Shown: piece after piece, positions 15,201-30,200 of the stretch | Numbering within the stretch: position 1 is the stretch's first letter | How the letters are laid out: every line of letters begins with the position of its first letter | Source: Mactra quadrangularis | Lineage: Eukaryota; Mollusca; Bivalvia; Venerida; Mactridae | NCBI GenBank assembly: GCA_025267735.1 | Contig: CM046299.1 | Coordinates: 25,694,468 to 25,758,467 of the forward strand | Direction of reading: 5' to 3' | DNA: 64,000 nt | The notes under the pieces: model-generated | Told to the model about the DNA's origin: nothing | Databases searched by the model: none | The model's input: only the letters and a program-made list of their open reading frames with translations | Program-made: the position numbers and the translations under genes

Positions 15201-18200
15201 GTAAATACTTAATCACATAAAAAGGCATAAACATATATTACTATAAACAATAAGAGCAGTAATCAGTATTTGATCAATAAACATGTATAAAGAGAGAAAA
15301 ATGTGATGTAGAAATTAAAGAACAGAGTGATGTAGTAATGTACAGAACATATTGATGAAGTAATGTAGAGAACATAGACATGAAGTTATGCAGAGAACAG
15401 AGTGATGTAGTAAGGTAGAGAACAGAGTGATGTAGAAATGTAGAGAACAGAGTGATGTAGTTAGGTAGAGAACAGAGGGTGTAGAAAAGTAGAGAACAGA
15501 GGGTTGTAGAAATGTAGAGAACAAAGTGATGTAGAAATGTAGAGAACAGAGGGTTGTAGTTATGTAGAGAACAGAGGGTTGTAGAAATGTAGAGTACAGA
15601 GTGATGTAGTTATGTAGAGAACAGAGGGTTGTAGTTATGTAGAAACAGAGGGTTGTAGTAATGTAAAGAACAGAGGGATGAAGTAATGTAGAGAACAGAG
15701 GGATGTAGAAACGTAGAAACTGAGGGATGTAGTAATGTAGAGAACAGAGGGTTGTAGTAATGTAGAGAACAGATTGATGTAGTTATGTAGAGAACAGAGG
15801 GTTGTAGTTATGTAGAGAACAGAGGGTTGTAGAAATGTAGAGTACAGAGTGATGTAGTAATGTAGAAACAGAGGGTTGTAGAAATGTAGACTACAGAGTG
15901 AAGTGGAAATGTAGAGAACAGAGGGTTGTAGAAATGTAGAGAACAAAGTGATGTAGAAATGTAGAGAACAGAGGGTGTAGAAATTTAGCGTACAGAGTGA
16001 TGTAGTTATGTAGAAACAGAGGGATGTAAAAATGTAGAGTAAAGAGTGATGTAGAAATGTAGAGAACAGAGTGATGTAGTTATGTAGAGAACAGAGGGTT
16101 GTAGAAATGTAAAGAACAGAGTGATGTAGTAATGTAGAAACAGAGGGGTGTAGTTATGTAGAGTACAGAGGGTTGTAGAAATGTAGAGAACAGAGTGATG
16201 TAGTTATGTAGAGGACAGAGTGATAAAGTTATGTAGAGAACAGAGTGATGCAGTATTGTAGAAACAGAGGGATGTAGTTATGTAGAGAACAGAGGGTTGT
16301 AGAAATGTAGAGAACAGAGTGATGTAGTTATGTAGAGAACAGAGTGATGAAGTTATGTAGAAACAGAGGGTTGTAGTAATGTAAAGAACAGAGGGATGAA
16401 GTTATGTAGAGAACAGAGGGATGTAGAAACGTAGAAACTGAGGGATGTAGTAATGTAGAGAACAGAGGGTTGTAGTAATGTAGAGAACAGATTGATGTAG
16501 TTATGTAGATAACAGAGTGATGTAGTTATGTAGAGAACAGAGTGATGTAGTAATGTAGAGAACAGGGTGATGTAGTAATGTAGAGAACAGAGGTATGTAG
16601 AAATGTAGAAAACAGAGGGATGAAGTTATGTAGAGAACATAGGGATATAGAAACGTAGAAACTGAGGGATGTAGTAATGTAGAGAACAGAGGGTTGTAGT
16701 AATGTAGAGAACAGATTGATGTAGTTATGTAGATAACAGAGTGATGTAGTAATGTAGAGAACATAGTGATGTAGTAATGTAGAGAACATAGTGATGTAGT
16801 AATGTAGAGAACAGAGGGATGTAGAAATGTAGAGAACAGAAAGATGTGGTGATGTGGAACACAAAGTGATGCTGTAATGAAGAAAACAAAGGTATGTAGT
16901 TATGTATATAACAGAGGGATGTAGTATTGTAGAGAATGGAGTATTGCAGTAATTGTAGAGAACAGAGGGATGTAAAGTTGTTGAGAACAGATAGTTGTAG
17001 TAATGTAGTAAACAAAGTTGAGTAGTAGAGAACATAGTGATGTAGTAATGTAAAGAACAGAGGGATGTTCTAATGTAAACACAGACATGGAATAATGTAA
17101 AGAACTGGGGGTTGTAGAAATGTAGAGAACAGAAAGATGTAGTAATGTAGAGAACAGAGACATGTAGTAATGTAGAGAACAGAGTGATGTAGTAATGTAG
17201 AGAAAAGAGACATGTAGTTATGTAGAGAACAGAGTGATGTAGTAATGTAGAGAACAGAGTGATGTTGTAATGTAGAGAAAAGAGACATGTAGTTATGTAG
17301 AGAACAGAGTGATTTTGTAATGTAGAGAAAAGAGACATGTAGGAATGTAGAGAACATGTAGTAATGTAGAGAAAATAGTCATGTAGTTATGTAGAGTACA
17401 GAAACATAACTGAGTTGCAGAGTACAAGACATAGCTGAGTGGTATGTACAAGACATAACTGAGTGGTTGAGTACAAGACATTACCTGATTGGCAGAGTAC
17501 AAAAAATAAATGAGTGGAATGTACAACCCATAACTGAGACCTCAGAGGTAGAGTAAAAGACATAACTGAGTGGTAGAGTACAAGACAAAACTGAGTGGTA
17601 GAGTGCAAGTCATAACTGAGTGGTAGAGTACAAGACATTACTGAGTGGTAAAGTACAAGAGATGACTGAATAGTAGAGTACAAATCATAACTGTGGAAGA
17701 GTACAAGACAAAATTGTGTGGTGGAGTGGACACTGTGATAGTGTTTCAGAGAGAGTGGGAACTGTGATAGTGTGACAGAGAGAGAGTGGGAACTGTTAAA
17801 ATGTAACAGAGAGAGTGGACACTGTGATAATTTAACAGAGAGAGTGGGAACTGTTAAAATGAAACAGAGAGAGTGGAAAATGTAATAATGTATCAGAGAG
17901 AGTGGACAAGGCGATAATGGAACAGAGAGAGTAATAACACTGTGATAGTGCAACAGAGAGAGAGGACACTGTGACAGTGTAACAGAGAGGGTGGACACTG
18001 CAATAGTGTAACAAAGAGGGTGGACACTGCAATAGTGTAACAGAGAGGGTGAACACTGCAATAGTGTAACAGAGAGGGTGGACACTGTAATAGTGTAACA
18101 GAGAGGGTGGAAACTGCAATAGTGTAACAGAGAGGGTGAACACTGCAATAGTGTAACAGAGAGGGTGGACACTGTGATAGTGTAACAGAGAGGGTGAACA

Positions 18201-21200
18201 CTGCAATAGTGTAACAGAGAGGGTGGACACTGTGATAGTGTAACAGAGAGGGTGGACACTGTGATAGTGTAACAGAGAGGGTGGACACTGTGATAGTGTA
18301 ACAGAGAGGGTGAACACTGTAATAGTGTAACAGAGAGGGTGAACACTGTAATAGTGTAACAGAGAGGGTGAACACTGTAATAGTGTAACAGAGAGGGTGA
18401 ACACTGCAATAGTGTAACAGAGAGGGTGGACACTGTGATAGTGTAACAGAGAGGGTGAACACTGTGACAGTGTAACAGAGAGGGTGAACACTGTAATAGT
18501 GTAACAGAGAGGGTGAACACTGTGACAGTGTAACAGAGAGGGTGAACACTGTAATAGTGTAACAGAGAGGGTGAACACTGTAATAATGTATCAGAGAGAG
18601 TGGACAAGGCGATAATGGAACAGAGAGAGTAATAACACTGTGATAGTGTAACAGAGAGGGTGAACACTGTGACAGTGTAACAGAGAGGGTGAACACTGTA
18701 ATAGTGTAACAGAGAGGGTGAACACTGTAATAGTGTAACAGAGAGGGTGGACACTGTGATAGTGTAACAGAGAGGGTGAACACTGCAATAGTGTAACAGA
18801 GAGGGTGAACACTGCAATAGTGTAACAGAGAGGGTGAACACTGCAATAGTGTAACAGAGAGGGTGGACACTGTGATAGTGTAACAGAGAGGGTGGACACT
18901 GTGATAGTGTAACAGAGAGGGTGGACACTGTGATAGTGTAACAGAGAGAGAGGACACTGTGACAGTGTAACAGAGAGGGTGGAAACTGTGATAGTGTAAC
19001 AGAGAGGGTGGACACTGTGATAGTGTAACAGAGAGGGTGAACACTGCAATAGTGCAACAGAGAGAGAGGACACTGTGACAGTGTAACAGAGAGGGTGGAA
19101 ACTGCAATAGTGTAACAAAGAGAGTGAACACAAGAGTACAGAGATAGGTTTTTTGAAAGAGTAACAGTGATAAGATATTGTGATAGAATAACAAAGATAG
19201 GGTACTGTGATAGAGTAACAGAAAGTGATATTGTGATAGAGTAACAGAGAGGGGGCATTGTGATATAGTAACAGAGAGTGGATATTGTGATAGAGTAACA
19301 GAGAGGGATATTGTGATAGAGTAACAGAGAGTGGAAATTGTGAAAGAGTAACAGAGAGTGGATATTGTGATAGAGTAACAGAGAGGGATATTGTGATAGA
19401 GTAACAGAGATATGGTACGGTGAAAGAGTAACAGAGAGTGGATATTGTGATAGAGTAACAGAGATATGGTACGGTGATAGAGTAACAGAGAGGGATATTG
19501 TGATAGAGTAACAGAGAGGGATATTGTGATAAAGTAACAGAGAGGAATATTGTGATAAAGTAACAGAGAGGGATATTGTGATAGAGTAACAGAGAGGGAT
19601 ATTGTGATAGAGTAACAGATAGGGGATATTGTGATAGAGTTACAGAGAGGGATATTGTGATAGAGTAACAGAGAGGGGACATTGTGATATAGTAACAGAG
19701 AAAGTATATTGTAATACAGTAACAGAGAGGGATATTGTGATAATGTAACAGAGAGTGGATATAGTGATAGAGTAACAGAGAGTGGATATTGTGATAGAGT
19801 AACAGGGAGTGGATATTTTGATAGAGTAACAGAGAGGGATATTGTGATAATGTAACAGAGAGTGGATATAGTGATAGAGTAACAGAGAGTGGATATTGTG
19901 ATAGAGTAACAGGGAGTGGATATTGTGTTAGAGTTACAGAGAGGGATATTGTGATAGAGTAACAGAGAGGGGACATTGTGATATAGTAAAAGAGAAAGTA
20001 TATTGTAATACAGTAACAGAGAGGGATATTGTGATAGAGTAACAGAGAGGGGACATTGTGATAGAGTAACAGAGAGTGGACATTGTGATAAAGTAACACA
20101 GAGTGGACATTGTGATTGAGTAACAGAGAAAATATATATTGTGATAGAGTAACAGAGGGTGGACATTGTGATAGAGTAACAGAAATTGGACATTATGATA
20201 GAGTTACTAAGAATGGACATTGTGAAAGGGTTAAATACTATGCTATAGTAACAGAGAGTGGACATAGCACTAGACATAACACTGTAGTAGTGTACTAGAG
20301 ATAACAGTGTTATAGTGCACTAGAGATGACACTGAAATAGTGCACTTAACATAACAGTGTAATAGAGCACTAGAGATAACAGTGTAATAAAGCACTAGAG
20401 ATAAAAGTGTAATAGAGTACTAGAGATACAAGTGCAACAGAGCACTAGAGATAACAGTGTAAAAGAGCATTGGAGATAAAAGTGTAATAGAGCACAAGAG
20501 ATAACAATGTAATAGAGCACTAGAGATAATAGTATAGAGTACTAGAGATAACAGTGTAATAGAGCACTAGAGATAATAGTGTAGAGAACTAGAGATAACA
20601 GTATAATAGAGCACTAGAGATAATAGTGTAATAGAGCGCTAGAGATAATAGTGTAATAGAGCACTAGAGATAATAGTGTAATAAAGCACTAGAAATAACA
20701 GTGTAATAGAGTACTAGAGATAATAGTGTAATAGAGTACAAGAGATAACAGTGTAATAGAGTATGAGAGATAATAGTGTAATAGAGTACTAGAAATAACA
20801 GTGTAATAGAGTATGAGAGATAATAGTGTAGAGTACAAGAAATAACAATGTGATAGAGTACTAGAGATAACAATGCAATAGAGCACTAGAGATAACAGTG
20901 TGATATTGTACTATAGATAACAGTGTAATACAGCACTAGAGATAACAGTGTAATAAAGCACTAGAGATAAAAGTGTAATACAGCACTAGAGATACCAGTG
21001 TAACAGAGCACTAGAGATAACAGTGTAAAAGAGCATTGGAGATAAAAGTGTAATAGAGTACAAGAGATAACAATGTAATAGAGCACTAGAGATAATAGTA
21101 TAGAGTACTAGAGATAACAGTGTAATAGAGCACTAGAGATAATAGTGTAGAGAACTAGAGATAACAGTATAATAGAGCACTAGAGATAATAGTGTAGAGA

Positions 21201-24200
21201 ACTAGAGATAACAGTATAATAGAGCACTAGAGATAATAGTGTAATAGAGCACTAGAGATAATAGTGTAATAGAGCACTAGAGATAATAGTGTAATAAAGC
21301 ACTAGAAATAACAGTGTAATAGAGTACTAGAGATAATAGTGTAATAGAGTACAAGAGATAACAGTGTAATGGAGTATGAGAGATAATAGTGTAATAGAGT
21401 ACTAGAAATAACAGTGTAATAGAGTATGAGAGATAATAGTGTAATAGAGTACAAGAAATAACAATGTGATAGAGTACCAGAGATAACAGTGTAATAGAGT
21501 ACAGTATAACCTCTGCTAACGGCACCTCTAACGAGCGGCAACCTCCGACGAGCGGCATATTAGAATTACCCCCGTCGATGTTACTCTATGATTTACCTCT
21601 AATGAACGACACCTCTGCAGAGCGGTAAACGGCCGTTCAAATTAATTCCCAAAGTTAATCTTTACCTCTATACAGCGACACTAAGTCTAGCAAGGTTTAC
21701 ATCAATAATCGATAATTATCTATAACCGGATGATATAAACAATACCTCTAATCGTATAACACTACCCTCAAGTGTCATGTTGCTAAATCATTTGACTAAC
21801 AGGGGTTAATAAACAAGTGACATATGGTTTCCATGACACCAACGAACGGACCTTAGATGAGGAGCGCTTTGTTTAGTAGGCTGACGTCATCAAGTATCAG
21901 ATGCACATACGTCTAGCTAGTTGACGATAATAAATGAAACTTATTTGTTATTGTTCTTTTTATTAAAAGCTTCGATGAAATGAATTCTGTTTTAAGATTA
22001 TTTGAGGTTTAAGATAATATCAGATATTTACTCCCGAAAAGACGACGATAATTCATGCTAAATAGTATTCGCCATTAGACAAGTATAAAAACATTTGACA
22101 GTAACAGAATCGATTTTTCTAGTGTATTGCTTTCTTTAGCATAAAACTAACTTTCATGCTAGGAATTGTCAACCGTTATAATTATTTATTTAAAAAACTT
22201 CGTAATCTTATTAAAACTTCTTTACTTTGTCGATCAGCGCTCGCTAAAAACTGTATTTACATTACGGAACGGATAAAGGCCAGTTTTCCGGACCGAAAAA
22301 TGCCGTTTTCGTGATCGGTAGAAAAAGTCTACCTCATCAGAGCGACACCTCTGCAGAGCGGCAATTTTTTCAAACTCCGCCGAAAGTCGCTCTGCAGAGG
22401 TTACACTGTACTATAGATAACAATGCAATAGAGCACTAGAGATAACAGTATGATATTGTACTATAGATAACAGTGTAATACAGTACAAGAGATAACAGTG
22501 TTATTGAGCACTAGAGATAATAGTGTAATAGAGCACTAGAGATAATAGTGTAGAGAACTAGAGATAATAGTGTAATAGAGCACTAGAGATAATAGTGTAA
22601 TAGAGCACTAGAAATAACAGTGTACTTGAGTAATAGAGATAACAGTGTAATAGAGTACACGAGATAACAGTGTAATAGAGCACTAGAGATAATAGTATAG
22701 AGTACTAGAGATAACAGTGTAATAGAGCACTAGAGATAATAGTGTAGAGAACTAGAGATAACAGTATAATAGAGCACTAGAGATAATAGTGTAGAGAACT
22801 AGAGATAACAGTATAATAGAGCACTATAGATAACAGTGTAATAGAGTACAAGAGATAATGGTATAGATAACAAAAGACAACAATGTTATAGAGCACTAGA
22901 GATATAAGTGTAATAGAGCACTAAAGATAATAGTGTAATAGAGCACTAGAGATAATAGTGTAGAGTTCTAGAGATAACAGTGTAATAGAGCACTAGAGAT
23001 AATAGTGTATAGTACTAGAGATACCAGTGTAATAGAGCACTAGAGATAACAGTGTAATAGAGCACTAAAGATAATAGTGTAGAGTACTAGAGATAACAGT
23101 GTAATAGAGCACTAGAGATAATAGTGTATAGTACTAGAGATAACAGTGTAATAGAGCACTAGAGATAATAGTGTAGAGTACTAGAGATAACAATGTAATA
23201 GAGCACTAGAGATAACAGTGTAATAGAGAACTAGAGATAACAGTGTAATGGAGTACAAGAAATAACAGTGTAATACAGCACTTTAGATAACAGTGTAATA
23301 AAGTACAAGAGATAACAGTGTAATAGAGTACAAGAGATAACAATGTAATAGAGTACAAGAGATAACAGTGTAATACAGCACTCTAGATAACAGTGTAATA
23401 GAGCACTAGAAATGACAGTGTAATAGAGTACTATAGATAACAGTGTAATAGAGTACTAGAGATAACAGTGTAATAGAGTTCTATAGATAACAGTGTAATA
23501 GAGCACTAGAAATGACAGTGTTATAGAGTACTATAGATAACAGTGTAATAGAGTACTAGAGATAACAGTGTAATAGAGAACTAGAGATAACACTGAATAT
23601 GGCACTAGAAACTAGAAATGACAGTGTAATAGAGCACTAGAAATGACAGTGTTATAGAGCACTAGAGATAACAGTGTAATAGAGTACAAGAGATAATGGT
23701 ATAGATAACAAAAGACAACAATGTTATAGAGCACTAGAGATATAAGTGTAATAGAGCACTAAAGATAATAGTGTAATAGAGCACTAGAGATAATAGTGTA
23801 GAGTACTAGAGATAACAGTGTAATAGAGCACTAGAGATAATAGTGTATAGTACTAGAGATACCAGTGTAATAGAGCATTAGAGATAACAGTGTAATAGAG
23901 CACTAAAGATAATAGTGTAGAGTACTAGAGATAACAGTGTAATAGAGCATTAGAGATAATAGTGTATAGTACTAGAGATAACAGTGTAATAGAGCATTAG
24001 AGATAATAGTGTAGAGTACTAGAGATACCAGTGTAATAGAGCACTAGAGATAACAGTGTAATAGAGCACTAAAGATAATAGTGTAGAGTACTAGAGATAA
24101 CAGTGTAATAGAGCATTAGAGATAATAGTGTATAGTACTAGAGATAACAGTGTAATAGAGCACTAGAGATAATAGTGTAGAGTACTAGAGATAACAATGT

Positions 24201-27200
24201 AATAGAGCACTAGAGATAATAGTGTAGAGTACTAGAGATAACAGTGTAATAGAGCACTAGAGATAACAATGTAATAGAGCACTAGAGATAATAGTGTAAT
24301 AGAGCACTAGAGATAATAGTGTAGAGTACTAGAGATAACAGTGTAATAGAGCACTAGAGATAACAGTGTAATAGAGCACTAGAGATAACTGTGCAATAGA
24401 GCACTAAAGGTAACAGTGTAATAGAGCATTAAAGATAACAGTGTAATAGAGTACAAGAGATAACAGTGTAATAGAGCATTAAAGATAACAGTGTAATAGA
24501 GTACAAGAGATAACAGTGTAATAGAGCATTAAAGATAACAGTGTAATAGAGTACAAGAGATAACAGTGTAATAGAGCATTAAAGATAACAGTGTAATAGA
24601 GTACTATAGATAACAGAGTAACAGAGAAATACCAGAGATTGAATAACAGAGAGATAACAGTGATGGCATAACAGAAAGATAACAATGATCGAGTAACAGA
24701 GGGCTTGCAGAATGAGGTTGTAACAGAGTGATGTTATTTTTGGGAGTATATATTGACAGAGTAAAATACAGAACTGAGTTATGAAATACAAGTAAAAACA
24801 ATGTGTAAGAGTACAGGACACAAGTCAACTTTTGGAGAGAGATACCAATACCCTAAGGAACGAAAATTTTGCTTCAATTAAAGATAATATGGGAAATTTG
24901 AGAGAACAGAGAGGTAGACTATGTAAGAGAACAGTGGTAGACAATATGAGAGAACAGAGTACTATCCTATGTAAGAAAACTATGTGGTAGACTATCAGAG
25001 AGGACTGAGTGGTAGACTATTAGAGATTATGAGTGGTACACTATCTGTTAAAACTACGTGGTTGACTATCAGAGAGGACTGAGTGGAAGGCTATTAGAGA
25101 GAACTGAGTGGTAGACTATCTGAAAAAACTATGTGGTAGACCATCAGAGAGAACCATGTGTAGACTATAAATGAGAACTATGTGGTAGACTATCAGAGAG
25201 AACTGAGTGGTAGACTTTCTGAGAGAACTGATTGGTAGACTATCTGAGAGAACTAAGTGGAAAAATATCTGAGAGAACTGAGAGTAAACTACCTGAGAGA
25301 ACTGAGCGGTACACTTTATGAGAGAACAAAGGGATAGACAATCTGAGAGAACAATATGGTAAAATATCTGTGAGAACAAAGTGGTAGACTATATAAGAGA
25401 ACTAAGAGGTAGACTATATAAAAGAACTAAGTGGTAGACTTTCTTAGAGAACTAAGTGGTAGACTATATAAGAGAACTAAGTGGTAGACTATATAAAAGA
25501 ACTAAGTGGTAGACTATATTAGAGAACTATGTGGTAGACTATATAAAAGAACTAAGTGGTAGACTATATTAGAGAACTATGTGGTAGACAATATTAGAGA
25601 ACTAAGTGGTAGACTATATTAGAGAACTAAGTGGTAGACTATATAAAAGAACTAAGTGGTAGACTATATTAGAGAACTATGTGGTAGACTATATTAGAGA
25701 ACTATGTGGTAGACTATATAAAAGAACTAAGTGGTAGACTATATAAAAGAACTAAGTGGTAGACTTTCTTAGAGAACTAAGTGGTAGACGATATAAAAGA
25801 ACTAAGTGGTAGACTATATAAAAGAACTAAGGGGTAGACTTTCTTAGAGAACTAAGTGGTAGACTATATAAAAGAACTAAGTGGTAGACTATATAAAAGA
25901 ACTAAGTGGTAGACTTTCTTAGAGAACTATGTGGTAGACTATATAAAAGAACTAAGTGGTAGACTATATAAAAGAACTATGTGGTAGACTAAATAAAAGA
26001 ACTAAGTGGTAGACTTTCTTAGAGAACTAAGTGGTAGACTATATAAAAGAACTAAGTGGTAGACTATATAAAAGAACTAAGTGGTAGACTTTCTTAGAGA
26101 ACTATGTGGTAGACTATATAAAAGAACTAAGTGGTAGACTATATAAAAGAACTAAGTGGTAGACTATATAAAAGAACTAAGTGGTAGACTATATAAAAGA
26201 ACTATGTGGTAGACTATATAAAAGAACTAAGTGGTAGACTTTCTTAGAGGATTAAGTGGTAGAATATATAGAGAACTAAGTGGTAGAATATATAAGAGAA
26301 CTAAGTGGTAGATTTTCTTAGAGAACTATGTGGTAGACTTTCTTAGAGAACTATGTGGTAAACTATCTGAGAGAACTGAGTGGAAGACTATCTGAGAGAA
26401 CTGAGTGGTAGACTATCTGAGAGAACTAAGTGGTAGACTATCTGAGAGAACTAAGTGGTAGACTTTCTTATAGAACTATGTGGTAGACTTTCTTATAGAA
26501 CTATGTGGTAGACTTTCTTATAGAACTATGTGGTAGACTTTCTTAGAGAACTATGTGGTAGAATATCTGAGAGAACTATGGGGTAGACTTTCTTAGAGAA
26601 CTATGTGGTAGACTATCTGAGAGAACTAAGTGGTAGACTTTCTTAGAGAACTATGTGGTAGACTATCTGAGAGAACTAAGTGGTAGGTAGACTTATTTAG
26701 AGAACTATGTGGTAGAATATCTGAGAGAACTGAGTGGTAGACTATCAGAGAGAACTTAGTAGTAGACTTTCTGAGAGAATTATGTGGTTGATTTTCTGAG
26801 AGAACTAAGTGGTAGACTATCTGAGAGAGCTGAATGGTAGACTATCTGAGAGATCTGAATGGTAGACTTTTGGAGAGAACTGAGTGGTAGACTATCTGAG
26901 AGAACTATGTGGTTGATTTTCTGAGAGAACTGAAAGGTAGACTTTCTGAGAGAACTGAGTGGTAGACTATCTGAGAGAACTGAGTGGTAGACTATCTGAG
27001 AGAACTGAGTGGTAGACTATCTTAGAGAACTGAGTGGTTGATTTTCTGAGAGAACTGAGAGGTAGACTATCTGAGAGAACTGAGTGGTAGACTATCTGAG
27101 AGAACTGAGTGGTAGACTTTCTAAGAGAACTATGTGGGAGACTATTTGAGAGAACTGAGTGGTAGACTATCAGAGAGAACTTAGTAGTAGACTTTCTGAG

Positions 27201-30200
27201 AGAATTATGTGGTAGACTATCTGAGAGAACTGAGTGGTAGACTATCTGAGAGAACTGAGTGGTTGACTATCTGAGAGAACTGAGTGGTAGACTATCTTAG
27301 AGAACTGAGTGGTTGATTTTCTGAGAGAACTGAGAGGTAGACTATCTCAGAGAACTGAGTGGTAGACTTTCTGAGAGAACTGAGAGGAAGACTATCTCAG
27401 AAAACTGAGTGGTAGACTATCTCAGAGAACTGAGTGGTAGACTATCTGAGAGAACTGAGTGGTAGATTATCTGAGAGAACTATGTGGTAGACTTTATTAG
27501 AGAACTATGTGGTAGAATATCTGAGAGAACTATGTGGTAGACTTTCTTAGAGAACTATGTGGTAGACTTTCTTAGAGAACTATGTGGTAGAATATCTGAG
27601 AGAACTATGTGGTAGACTTTCTTAGAGAACTATGTAGTAGACTATCTGAGAGAACTAAGTGGTAGACTTTCTTAGAGAACTATGTGGTAGACTATCTGAG
27701 AGAACTAAGTGGTAGGTAGACTTATTTAGAGAACTATGTGGTAGAATATCTGAGAGAACTGAGTGGTAGACTATCTGAGAGAACTGAGTGGTAGACTATC
27801 TGAGAGAACTATGTGGTAGACTATCTGAGAGAACTATGTGTAGACTTTCTGAGAGAACTGAGTGGTTGATTTTCTGAGAGAACTGAGAGGTAGACTATCT
27901 CAGAGAACTGAGTGGTAGAATATCTGAGAGAACTGAGTGGTAGAATATCTCAGAGAACTATGTGGTAGAATATCTGAGAGAACTGAGTGGTAGAATATCT
28001 GAGAGAACTAAGTGGTTGATTTTCTGAGAGAACTGAGAGGTAGACTATCTCAGAGAACTGAGTGGTAGACTATCTGAGAGAACTGAGTGGTAGACTATCT
28101 GAGAGAATTGAGTGGTAGAATATCTTAGAGAACTATGTGTAGACTATCTGTGAGAACTGAGTGGTAGAATATCTTAAGAGAACTGAGAAGTAGAATATCT
28201 TAGAGAACTATGTGGTAGAATATCTTAGAGAACTGAGTGGTAGAATATCTTAGGGAACTGAGTGGTAGAATATCTTAAGAGAACTGAGTGGTAGAATATC
28301 TTAGAGAACTATGTGTAGACTATCTGAGAGAACTGAGTGGTAGAATATCTTAGAGAACTGAGAGGTAGAATATCTTAGAGAACTATGTGGTAGAATATCT
28401 TACAGAACTGAGTGGTAGAATATCTTAGAGAACTGAGTGGTAGAATATCTTAGAGAACTGAGTGGTAGAGTATCTTAGAGAACTATGTGTAGACTATCTG
28501 AGAGAACTGAGAGGTAGAATATCTTAGAGAACTGAGAGGTAAAATATCTTAGAGAACTGAGAGGTAGAATATCTTAAAGAACTATGTGTAGACTATCTGA
28601 GAGAACTGAGAGGTAGAATATCTTAGAGAACTGAGTGGTAGAATATCTTAGAGAACTGAGTGGTAGAATATCTAAGAGAACTAAGTAGTAGACTTTCTGA
28701 GAGAACTATGTGTAGACTATCAATGAGAACTATGTTGTAGACCATCAGAGAGAACTATGTGGTAGACTTTCTGTGAGAACTGAGTGGTAGACTTTATGAG
28801 AGATCTTTGTGATAGAGTTTCAAAGATAACTTAGTGCTAAAGAGCATCACAGTTATGAGTTTTAGAGTACAATAGAAAACTGAGTGACAATACCATAAGG
28901 AACTGACAGTTTGAGTACTAGCAACAATTGAGATATTAAGTACCAGAGAGACTTTACTAACAGAGAACCAGAGTGTACTGAGTGAACTAAGAATCAAAAA
29001 GAGTAACAGCGAGAATTTTTTACAGCAGTATTGGAGATATCTCAGTAAATAGTATCAGGGCAAATTGAAGGCTAAAATATAAGAGATAAATGACTGATTA
29101 GAGTGTTAGTGAGAACTGATGGATTAATAACTAGATATATCTGGACATAACTGAGAGTTAAAAACAAGAAACAAATGAGTGGTAGAGTACAAGACATAAC
29201 AGAGTGGTAGACTTAAAAACAAAACAGAGTGGTTAAGTACAAGACATAACTGAGTGGTAGTTTGTTTGTTTAACACCCTAGCAGCACATTGTGTATACAT
29301 TGTATATATCTACATATATCTACTCACTCCTCCTGGAAAGGCTTAATCTTTGGATTTAGCTGTATAGTAACAACTAAAGTCACACTTAAGTCATTGACTG
29401 ACAACTATACTACAAGACAAAACTGAGCAGATAAGTTCAAAACATAACTAAGTGATACAGTACAAGTCATATAGACTGGTGAAGTACAAAATATAACTTA
29501 GTAATACAGTGCATGTATTTAATAGGTTGTAGAAAAAAAGATATAAACTGAGAAAAATACAAGGCATAACATGTGGTACAGATCAAGACATAACTAAGAG
29601 GTGGAGTACATCAGTGATGAAGTAACATAGAGTACAGAGTGATAAGGAAAAATAGAGAACAGAGTGATGTTGTAACATTGAGTACAGAGTGGTGTAGTAA
29701 CATAGAGTACAGAGTGATGTAGTAACATTGAGTACAGAGTGAAGTAGTAATATAGAGTACAGAGTGATGTAGTAATATAGAGTACAGAGTGATGTAGTAA
29801 TATAGAGTACAGAGTGATGTAGTAATATAGAGTTCAGAGTGATGTAGTAATATAGAGTACAGAGTGATGTAGTAATATAGAGTACAGAGTGATGTAGTAA
29901 TATAGAGTACAGAGTGATGTAGTAATATAGAGTACAGAGTGATGTAGTAACATTGAGTACAGAGTGATGTAGTTATATAGAGTACAGAGTGATGTAGTAA
30001 CATTGAGTACAGAGTGATGTAGTAATAAAGAGTACAGAGTGATGTAGTAATATAGAGTACAGAGTGATGTAGTAACATAGAGTACAGAGTGATGTAGTAA
30101 CATTGAGTACAGAGTGATGTAGTAATATAGAGTACAGAGTGATGTAGTAACATAGAGTACAGAGTGATGTAGTAACATTGAGTACAGAGTGATGTAGTAA

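Noticed and set aside
15315..17526. Minus-strand frames up to 270 codons (FSTLLHHSVLYITT-like)
   Set aside because: Open only because the 25-bp repeat has no minus-strand stops.
17387..20277. Very long minus-strand open frames (500-790 codons, Ser/Leu/Tyr/His-rich)
   Set aside because: They lie exactly on the 25-29 bp minisatellites; periods not divisible by three cycle through frames and the complementary strand simply lacks stop triplets. No domain, no start context, and overlapping frames are equally open.
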